From DATIKM01 sp035477595 (GTDB lineage: Bacteria > Armatimonadota > Chthonomonadetes > Chthonomonadales > CAJBBX01): a DNA stretch of 6,398 bases. Shown piece by piece: positions 1-6,398 of this stretch. A program made the translations under genes and the position numbers. Numbering within the stretch: position 1 is the first letter of the stretch; the number at the start of each line of letters is the position of its first letter. The stretch spans positions 1 through 6,398 of the forward strand of contig DATIKM010000175.1 of the NCBI GenBank assembly GCA_035477595.1, read 5' to 3'. The notes below the pieces were generated by a model. The model was not told the DNA's origin. It saw only the letters and a program-made list of their open reading frames with translations, and did not search any database.

Positions 1-106
1 GGATGCCGCCCTGCGCTCGCTGGACATGTGGGAGATGGCGAGCATCTGGGGAGGGTGAGCCACCCCTCCCCGCGGGAGGAGCTGCATCCCGCTCCCCCTC
101 CTGCGG
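1..106. repeat. Left arm of a long inverted repeat
   Basis: Positions 1-106 match the reverse complement of 186-291 at 105 of 106 bases (paired positions sum to 292). The single mismatch is position 90 against 202. The arm holds the end of a GH32 reading frame (to 58) plus about 48 bases of downstream DNA. That DNA includes a hairpin, CCTCCC-CGC-GGGAGG, at 65-79. A second hairpin, CCCTCC-TGCG-GGAGGG, at 96-111 straddles the end of the arm. Because the arm begins at base 1, its true outer end is unknown. Confidence 0.9.
2..58 (+). pseudogene. 3' end of a second GH32 gene copy (partial, runs off the left edge)
   Basis: This strand reads 18 sense codons ending in a TGA stop, and the peptide (DAALRSLDMWEMASIWGG) is identical to the C-terminus of the complete minus-strand GH32 protein at 234-1808. 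Base 1 also fits as the third base of the serine codon that precedes this peptide in the complete gene. The match continues past the stop into non-coding DNA to position 106. It may be the tail of an intact second GH32 gene facing the first, a displaced gene fragment, or an assembly fold-back. Only the tail is visible, so whether the copy is functional cannot be decided. Confidence 0.5.
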
Positions 107-120
107 GAGGGCGCCGGCGG

Positions 121-171
121 GGAGGGCCGCACTCCACGCTCGGCTCACTGCGGCGGGAGGGCTGCGCTCCA
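121..171. repeat. Short imperfect direct repeat in the spacer
   Basis: The 16-base unit GGAGGGCCGCACTCCA at 121-136 recurs as GGAGGGCTGCGCTCCA at 156-171 (14 of 16 identical, start-to-start distance 35). It lies in the non-coding spacer between the two inverted-repeat arms. The whole 59-233 gap is made of C-rich and G-rich blocks and shows no supportable gene. It resembles the GC-rich interspersed repeats found between genes in high-GC bacteria, but one window cannot show that it is dispersed. Confidence 0.5.
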
Positions 172-185
172 GCCATCGTGCCTCG

Positions 186-291
186 CCGCAGGAGGGGGAG
201 CAGGATGCAGCTCCTCCCGCGGGGAGGGGTGGCTCACCCTCCCCAGATGCTCGCCATCTCCCACATGTCCAGCGAGCGCAGGGCGGCATCC
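186..291. repeat. Right arm of the long inverted repeat
   Basis: This is the partner of 1-106. It spans the last codons of the minus-strand GH32 gene and the DNA just after its stop codon. It contains the mirror hairpin CCTCCC-GCG-GGGAGG at 213-227, which sits 7 bases beyond the stop codon and could act as a transcription end signal even without a U-run. The similarity stops abruptly at 185/107, leaving a 79-base spacer that does not pair with itself in the same register. Confidence 0.9.
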
Positions 292-1808
292 GACCCCTGC
301 GCGCGCAGCGAGACGCCCGTGCTGTCGAGCCGGCCGGGGTAGACCCGCGCCGCGGCGCACTGCCGGCCGTTGGCGAACACCTCCACCACGCTCCGGTCGA
401 GGAACACCCTGAGCTTCAGAGTCTCGCCCGGCGGCAGGTAGAACGGCGCCATCTCCGGAGCGCGGCACTCGGCGTCCGGCAGCTCCGAGGAGACAGAGGC
501 GTCGAGCACGACGAGGCTGTCGCGCGACTCCTGGAAGCGCGCCCAGCCATCGCTCCGGTCCCAGTCTACAAAACCGCCGTTCCGGAAGAAGGCGATGCGC
601 GTGTACTCCTCCTTGCCGGGCGAGCGCAGCACGTTCAGCTCCACGACCTGGGCGCCCAGGGGGTCGATCTCGGCAACGATCTCCGCCGCATCGCCTTCAA
701 GCCCTTCGAGTACGATCTCGCGGTTCGCCGGGAGGACGCGGGGCTCGGCGCTCCTCCGGGCCCGCCGGAGCGACTCCAGGTCGCCCGCTGGCTCGATGAG
801 CAGCTCGTTGCGCCCCTTCAGCGTGAGGAGTCGCGGCAGGCTCATGATCTGGTTCCACCCCGGCGTAGGCTTGGCCGCGTTGATGTTGAAGAGCGCGATC
901 AGCCCGCCGCTGCCATCAGGCGTGGCGGTGGGGGCGTGCACGCCGCCGGGGTACCACGGCCCGAACGTGAAGTCGCCGCCACCGGTCACCACGAACCGGT
1001 CGCGGGCGGTGTCGTAGTCGCCAAGAAGGTAGTGTGCCCCGCTCATGTGGCTGAAGTGGAGCAAGATGTGCCGGTCGCCTATCGGCCAGAAGTAGGGGCA
1101 GCCGCAGTCGTCGCCCGCCCGGCCGAACAGGTCCTCCTCGATGAAGGGGTGCAGGTACTCCCAGGAAGCCAGATCGCGCGAGCGGAAGAGGAACGCCGCG
1201 CGCGTGCGCTTGCCACTGGGGCCGTGGGGCAACGTGCCGCCCGAGAGCGAGTAGTAGAAGCCCGCCCTCCACCAGATGCAGGGGTCGTAGACGACGTTGA
1301 TCGCGCCGGGCGGCACGGGGCTGCCGCCGACGCCCGGCATCGGCTCCCCGCCCTGTGTCGTCGTCCAGATCGGGCACGGGTTGGGCAGGACCGCCGTGCC
1401 GGTCACCTTCCGCCAGTCCAGCAGGAGGTCGTCGCTCGCGACGGCGACCATGTTGCCGAGCTCGTGGCCGTGGTACATCGCCACGACACGGTCGTCCTCG
1501 ACCCAGGTCGAGCCCGACCAGCAGGAGTGCTCCGGCCCCGGCGCGATGGCGTACGGCAGGTCGCGCCAGTGGACCAGGTCGTCGCTCACCGCATGTCCCC
1601 AGTGCGGCACCGGGTTGGCAGGCGGGTAGGCCTGGTAGAAGAGGTGCCACCGGTCCCGCCACCGGCAAAGCCCGTTCGGGTCGTTCAGCCCGCCCTCGGG
1701 GCTCACGAAGTGGTAGAGCGGGCGGTAGCGGTCGGCGGCGAGATCGCGCCGGGAGTCCGCGAACCGGCGCAGCATCTTCCGCGCGTCGGACGACAGGTCT
1801 GGTCCCAT
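234..1808 (-). CDS. Glycoside hydrolase family 32 protein (fructosidase/invertase-like), atypical active site
   Basis: This 524-residue protein has the usual size and two-domain layout of GH32 enzymes, which cleave beta-fructofuranosyl bonds in sucrose, levan or inulin. The N-terminal five-bladed propeller starts near residue 28. NDPNG at 42-46 supplies the nucleophile (Asp43), WSGS lies at 97-100, and YDP at 174-176 supplies the transition-state aspartate (Asp175; arginine usually precedes it). The C-terminal beta-sandwich has the family signature LDRSVVEVFANG. The third catalytic motif, normally ECP with the acid/base glutamate, reads GCP (236-238), with aspartates at 233-234. The fold is therefore secure but exact activity is not. 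No signal peptide is seen, so it is probably cytoplasmic. The ATG is chosen because GGAGGTGA lies just upstream. It is divergent from the GH42-like gene. Family assignment is strong; substrate is unknown. Confidence 0.92.
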   Translation of the reverse strand: MGPDLSSDARKMLRRFADSRRDLAADRYRPLYHFVSPEGGLNDPNGLCRWRDRWHLFYQAYPPANPVPHWGHAVSDDLVHWRDLPYAIAPGPEHSCWSGSTWVEDDRVVAMYHGHELGNMVAVASDDLLLDWRKVTGTAVLPNPCPIWTTTQGGEPMPGVGGSPVPPGAINVVYDPCIWWRAGFYYSLSGGTLPHGPSGKRTRAAFLFRSRDLASWEYLHPFIEEDLFGRAGDDCGCPYFWPIGDRHILLHFSHMSGAHYLLGDYDTARDRFVVTGGGDFTFGPWYPGGVHAPTATPDGSGGLIALFNINAAKPTPGWNQIMSLPRLLTLKGRNELLIEPAGDLESLRRARRSAEPRVLPANREIVLEGLEGDAAEIVAEIDPLGAQVVELNVLRSPGKEEYTRIAFFRNGGFVDWDRSDGWARFQESRDSLVVLDASVSSELPDAECRAPEMAPFYLPPGETLKLRVFLDRSVVEVFANGRQCAAARVYPGRLDSTGVSLRAQGSDAALRSLDMWEMASIWGG

Positions 1809-1911
1809 CGGTCACCTCCCCCATCGAGGCGCGCTACCGGAGCCGGTCACTCAGGCCATGCGGGCGCGCCGGCGGGAGGAGTTCGACGCGTGCCCGCACG
1901 AATCATCGGGC
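1809..1911. promoter_or_regulatory. Divergent intergenic region, probable back-to-back promoters
   Basis: About 100 bases separate the starts of the divergent GH32 and GH42-like genes, so both promoters should lie here or reach into the genes. No convincing -35/-10 pair is visible in this GC-rich stretch. Possible operator elements are the inverted repeat ACCGG-AG-CCGGT at 1836-1847, the heptamer CGGTCAC in direct repeat at 1809-1815 and 1844-1850 (35 bases apart), and the palindrome GGCGCGCC at 1863-1870. Their role in co-regulating the pair is inference; short repeats of this kind also occur by chance in GC-rich DNA. If the GH42-like gene starts at 1858 the region shrinks to 49 bases. Confidence 0.4.
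1812..1819 (-). promoter_or_regulatory. Strong ribosome binding site of the GH32 gene
   Basis: The minus strand reads GGAGGTGA here, a full match to the anti-Shine-Dalgarno sequence. Six bases separate GGAGG from the ATG at 1808. It fixes the start of the GH32 gene and rules out an upstream start. Confidence 0.85.
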
Positions 1912-4900
1912 ATGGTCACGCTCCTTGCGCTCATTGTCGCCGCGATGCCGTCCTTCCCCGTCGCGGGCTTCGAGGATGACCTCTGCGGCTGGCGCACCAA
2001 CGACGCCGGCTACACCTCCAGGGCGACGCCCGCTCCCACGCTCGTCTCGATCGCTACGGTCCCGGTCAGCACCGGCGGCAGGTGCCTCGAGGTACGGTTC
2101 CGCGCCGGGGAGGGCTGGGCGAACGCCTACATGGAGGCCGGCGACCTGGGACGGGAGTGGTCGCGCCGCCGCGTCGACGCCATCTCCTTCCGCCTGCGGG
2201 GCGATGCGCAGACAGCGCGCCTCCAGATCGGAGTGCAGGCGTGGGCGGGCGACTTCCAGCGCCCTGCCTTCTTCGCACTCCCTCTGCCACCCGCAAGCGA
2301 CGCCTGGCAGACCGTCACGGTCCGCTTCGCGGATCTGCAACGCGCCGACCCGAGCCGGCCGCTGAGGCTGCCCGAGCTCATCACGCTCCAGTTCCAGGCA
2401 ACGGACAGCGTGCCGGAGGCCACCTTCCAGGTTGACGAGATCCGCGCCCTCGCCACCGGCGCCGGGCCCGCCTCGCTGTGGCAGAACCCGCTCGACGCGG
2501 CGACGGCCGGCCTCCCGGCCGCGAAGGTGCTGCCGCGCATCGGGCAGTGGAGCTTCCCAGCCCGCGACCCGCGCGCGCTCGAGCAGACCAGGCGGCTGGG
2601 CATCGGCTTCGCATCCACCGACGACCGGCCCGCTGTCGACCAGAGCAACTGGGTCCACGGCATCGTCACCAACGTCTCGGTGGGTAGGCCCACGGCGGCG
2701 GAGGTTCTCGATGGCCTCGGGCTCTCTGCCGAGGACCTCGACCAGGATGCGCAGGGCCGGCGCACCGGCGAGGGCATCGAGAGCTCCGTGTTCCACCCCG
2801 CGGTGGTCGACCGCTTCATCCGCCACGTGGAGCGGCGCGTCCAGGCGCGGGCCGGCATGCCCTGGGTCGCCGCGTTCACACTGTCGTCGCCGATCAGCAA
2901 GTACGGCGAGGTCCACTACGCCGCCTCGACCGCAGGTCAGTACGCGGTGCACAGCCGGCCCGCGCGCGCCAACTACCGCCGCTGGCTGTGGCGCGCCTAT
3001 GGAGCCGACCTCGCGCGCCTGAGCCGCGCCTGGGGGCGGGAAGTGCGCTCCTGGGACGCCATCGTGCCGCCCGCGGGCCCGATCCCTGGCCCGAGCGGCA
3101 TCGACGAGCGCACCGAGTGGTCCGACTTCATGCACTGGTACAGCGCATGGCTCGACGAGGTGACCTGGCGCAGCCTGGTCGCCGCTCGCCGGCACACGGA
3201 CAAGCCGATCGGAGCCATGATCGGCGGCCCCAAGATCGGCCTCTCGCAGGGCATCGCCCTGGGCAACGTGGGTCCCGTGATGCGGATGCTCGGGAGGCTC
3301 CGGCCCGCGTTCTTCAACGACACGGACGCCCAGACGCTCTTCTCCACGCGGTACACGCGGGCCGCCGCCTCCCAGTACGGGGTCGCCCTGATGGTCGAGC
3401 ACGTGGGCCCGCCGCACCTGGACCCCTACCACCACGTGAACAAGGCCATGAACGCGCTGGCCTGCGGCGCCGACCACGTTCACTTCGCCCACTTCGGCGA
3501 GCTGTTCGACGACGCCCACTGGATGGCGCGCACCTGGCGCGGGCTCCTGCCCCACCTCGCCGCGCGCCACACCGGCCACGTGCGCTCCGACGCCGCGATC
3601 TTCCACTCGTTCGTCACATCGTGGTACCGCCCCGAGCGCGGCAATGGGGACGCTGTGAGCGTCTACGACTCCACGAACACGCTCTGGTTCGCCGAGAGGG
3701 GCTACCCGTCCTGGGGGCGCGTCCTGGGCTCGCCGGACGTGGTGGACGACACGATGGTGGAGGATGGCGCGCTACGCGGCCGCAAGCTGCTCGTGGTGCC
3801 GAACACCTCCGTGACGCTTACGACGCGCAGGGCGGCGCGCGCGATCGTGGCGTGGGTGCGGGCCGGCGGTGCCCTGGTGGGGTTCGGCGAGGGCTGCCTC
3901 TCGCACGTGGTGGAGGCCGACCGCTCGGTGCGGCGCACCGGCCCGATGCTCGGCCTAATCGACGCCGGCGCGCTGGCGGCAGCGCTCCGCGACGGCGCGC
4001 GGCCGGCGGTTCGGCAGGTCGGTCGTGGCAGGGTCGTGCTCTACCCGTACAGCGCCGACCCCAACCGCCCTGGCCCCGGCGGTGTGAGCGGAGCGCACGC
4101 TGCCGTGCCCGAGCTGCGACGCCTCGCGGCGGAGTCCGGCGTGCGCACCTGGAGCGCCACCGACGCCGGGACCGATGTGAACGTGATGTATGCCGGGCGC
4201 GACCGCGCATCGGGCAGGCATCTCTTCGTGGGCGACTTCGTGCGCCTGGTGAAGACCGGCCTGCCGGCGCCGATCTACTGGCGGAACCGCACCGTCCGCA
4301 TCACGTTCGACCCCTCGCTGCGGGGCGAGGCGGAGCTGTTCGGCATCACCGACGCCTTCGAGCGCAGTGAGGGCGGCGAGGCGCAATACGACGCGGAGAG
4401 CGGCGCCCTCACGGTGCGCTTCACGCTGCCGGCCTCCCTTACGCTGGTGTTCGGCGACGGCCGGAACGGCCTCGATGTGGCGAAGCACCCGCTACTGGTC
4501 TGGCAGGGCAACGACCTGGTACTGCGCGGCGGCGACGGATACGGCGTGGCCCAGGTGCAGGCGCCGATCGCGGTCGGGGCGGATGGCTCGCTCGCGCCTG
4601 CCGATGCGCGCGTGCTGTACCTGGTGCACGGCGACCTGCATCGCCCGCGCTTCGGTGGCGGCCCGGCCTTCCGGGTAACGCTCGACCGGCCCGGCGCCTT
4701 CGTGGTCCGCGTCAACTCGGTGACGCCTGCCGGCGCGGTTCTGACCGTGGAGGTGAACGGACGCGAGGTCGTGCGGAGGACGCTGCCGGACCGCGACGGC
4801 CAGGCGCACCCACTGGTGGGCGAGTACGCGGAGGAGGTGACGATCCCGCTCTCGCCCGGCGAACACACCATTCGCGTGGACAACCGCGGGGGCGACTGGC

Positions 4901-4938
4901 TGAGCGTGGACCGCTACGTGTTCCGCGGCTTCCGCTGA
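1912..4938 (+). CDS. Secreted multidomain GH42-like glycoside hydrolase (beta-galactosidase-type)
   Basis: From the ATG at 1912 the protein has 1008 residues. Residues 1-19 look like a signal peptide (hydrophobic TLLALIVAAM, then FPVAG). Residues 20-181 form a CBM11/CIA30-like beta-sandwich: it opens FEDDLCGW and ends FQVDEIRAL. A (beta/alpha)8-like domain follows to about 555, with the GH42-type stretch NYRRWLWRAYG (354-364) and a later AWG. Glu333 in SKYGEVHY and Glu496 in LMVEHVG are my candidates for acid/base and nucleophile; their 163-residue spacing is close to that in GH42. Residues about 561-720 resemble the GH42 trimerisation domain (KLLVVPNTSVTL, then GALVGFGEG). The end is beta-rich, finishing GEHTIRVDNRGGDW. 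Substrate may be a beta-galactoside or another plant or microbial glycan. An alternative ATG at 1858 adds 18 residues; neither start has a good ribosome binding site. Fold class is fairly sure; the exact family is not. Confidence 0.75.
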   Translation: MVTLLALIVAAMPSFPVAGFEDDLCGWRTNDAGYTSRATPAPTLVSIATVPVSTGGRCLEVRFRAGEGWANAYMEAGDLGREWSRRRVDAISFRLRGDAQTARLQIGVQAWAGDFQRPAFFALPLPPASDAWQTVTVRFADLQRADPSRPLRLPELITLQFQATDSVPEATFQVDEIRALATGAGPASLWQNPLDAATAGLPAAKVLPRIGQWSFPARDPRALEQTRRLGIGFASTDDRPAVDQSNWVHGIVTNVSVGRPTAAEVLDGLGLSAEDLDQDAQGRRTGEGIESSVFHPAVVDRFIRHVERRVQARAGMPWVAAFTLSSPISKYGEVHYAASTAGQYAVHSRPARANYRRWLWRAYGADLARLSRAWGREVRSWDAIVPPAGPIPGPSGIDERTEWSDFMHWYSAWLDEVTWRSLVAARRHTDKPIGAMIGGPKIGLSQGIALGNVGPVMRMLGRLRPAFFNDTDAQTLFSTRYTRAAASQYGVALMVEHVGPPHLDPYHHVNKAMNALACGADHVHFAHFGELFDDAHWMARTWRGLLPHLAARHTGHVRSDAAIFHSFVTSWYRPERGNGDAVSVYDSTNTLWFAERGYPSWGRVLGSPDVVDDTMVEDGALRGRKLLVVPNTSVTLTTRRAARAIVAWVRAGGALVGFGEGCLSHVVEADRSVRRTGPMLGLIDAGALAAALRDGARPAVRQVGRGRVVLYPYSADPNRPGPGGVSGAHAAVPELRRLAAESGVRTWSATDAGTDVNVMYAGRDRASGRHLFVGDFVRLVKTGLPAPIYWRNRTVRITFDPSLRGEAELFGITDAFERSEGGEAQYDAESGALTVRFTLPASLTLVFGDGRNGLDVAKHPLLVWQGNDLVLRGGDGYGVAQVQAPIAVGADGSLAPADARVLYLVHGDLHRPRFGGGPAFRVTLDRPGAFVVRVNSVTPAGAVLTVEVNGREVVRRTLPDRDGQAHPLVGEYAEEVTIPLSPGEHTIRVDNRGGDWLSVDRYVFRGFR

Positions 4939-4957
4939 GCAGCGAGGAAGGCGGAAG
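4929..4957 (+). terminator. Weak stem-loop at the end of the GH42-like gene
   Basis: CTTCCGC at 4929-4935 pairs perfectly with GCGGAAG at 4951-4957 across a 15-base loop that contains the stop codon. No U-run follows, so it is at best a poor intrinsic terminator. It is the only hairpin I found immediately at the end of this gene. Confidence 0.2.
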
Positions 4958-5002
4958 TAGAAAGCCCAAGGGGTGAACGGCAAGAGGCCAGAAGTGGGGG
5001 GC

Positions 5003-5160
5003 CTACCGCGCGGCCAGCCCGCTCCCATCGGCTCGGCGCTCCGCCGCCGAGCGCCAGCCATCAGCCAACGCCAGCTTCACCTGCCGGCGGAAGCGGGCGC
5101 AGCCCTCGGCGCCGGTCAGATGCATGCGGTTGTGGAACCGCAGATCCGCAATACTGCGCC

Positions 5161-5164
<4 letters not shown>
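5003..5164 (-). CDS. Candidate 53-residue ORF coupled to the helicase gene
   Basis: A GTG start at 5164-5162 overlaps the TGA stop of the helicase gene (GTGA), the layout of translationally coupled genes. The frame runs 53 codons to TAG. The peptide is basic and rich in arginine and alanine, with MHLTGAEGCARFRRQVK near its middle; a second possible start is Met14 at 5125. I do not recognise the family. An AGGGA lies on the minus strand just upstream but too close to the GTG to be a normal ribosome binding site, so expression would depend on coupling. It could be a small partner of the helicase, the remnant of a larger lost gene, or a chance reading frame in GC-rich DNA. The opposite strand also has an ORF here with no better support. 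Confidence 0.3.
5031..5052. repeat. Perfect 8-bp stem-loop inside the convergent gap and small ORF
   Basis: GCTCGGCG at 5031-5038 pairs with CGCCGAGC at 5045-5052 around a 6-base loop. It would fold on either strand and could stop transcription from either side of the convergent pair, but no U-run follows on either strand. If the small ORF at 5003-5164 is translated, this hairpin lies within it. Confidence 0.3.

Positions 5165-6398
<1,234 letters not shown>

Noticed and set aside
59..233. CRISPR-like or RNA-gene reading of the repetitive GC-rich gap
   Set aside because: There are only two imperfect direct-repeat units and nested hairpins. There is no regular repeat-spacer array and no tRNA-like fold that I can support.
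3..1979. Very long plus-strand open frame (658 codons) opposite the GH32 gene
   Set aside because: It is low-complexity, Arg/Ala/Val-rich and antisense to a gene with clear family motifs. Such shadows are common in GC-rich DNA.
1890..1979. Possible leader peptide starting at GTG 1890, seven to ten bases after GGAGGA (1875-1880)
   Set aside because: The spacing is good, but the 29-codon frame shows no leader-like features such as repeated regulatory codons. It probably reflects a chance purine run, although it is the best ribosome-binding-like site near this start.
1903..3606. Long minus-strand open frame (567 codons) opposite the GH42-like gene
   Set aside because: The composition is Gly/Ala/Val/Arg-rich with no domain pattern, and the opposite strand encodes a coherent multidomain protein.
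2988..4370. Plus-strand open frame of 460 codons within the GH42-like gene
   Set aside because: It is an arginine-rich out-of-frame reading of the same DNA, with no motifs.

Overview
The window is a GC-rich bacterial segment with three clear protein genes, one coupled candidate small ORF and an inverted duplication at its left edge. Base composition, a GH32 protein with little-used motif variants and a large secreted GH42-like enzyme would fit a carbohydrate-degrading environmental lineage such as Armatimonadota, Planctomycetota or Chloroflexota. This placement is a guess from general resemblance, because the window holds no marker gene.

Layout from left to right. Positions 1-58 carry the last 18 codons and stop of a plus-strand GH32 gene. 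They are an exact inverted copy of the end of the complete GH32 gene on the minus strand (234-1808). The two ends converge on a GC-rich, hairpin-filled gap (59-233). The arms of the inverted repeat are 1-106 and 186-291, and the left arm may continue outside the window. A divergent promoter region of about 100 bp (1809-1911) separates the GH32 gene from a plus-strand gene of about 1008 codons (1912-4938). That gene encodes an apparently exported multidomain protein: a signal peptide, a carbohydrate-binding-like beta-sandwich, a GH42-like (clan GH-A) catalytic domain, a beta-galactosidase trimerisation-like domain and C-terminal beta domains. A convergent gap with weak hairpins follows. The right end (5161-6398, minus) holds the C-terminal 411 codons of a restriction-type superfamily 2 helicase whose start lies outside the window. 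A 53-codon ORF overlaps its stop codon by GTGA.

The divergent GH32 and GH42-like pair looks like a small carbohydrate-use locus: an exported enzyme attacks a larger substrate and a cytoplasmic fructosidase-like enzyme acts inside. The substrate cannot be read from the sequence. The helicase region is lower in GC and lysine-rich, so it is probably a defence gene of different history placed next to the sugar genes. The items most worth checking are the missing acid/base glutamate in the GH32 protein, the unusual active site of the GH42-like protein, the inverted duplication of the GH32 end, and the small ORF coupled to the helicase.
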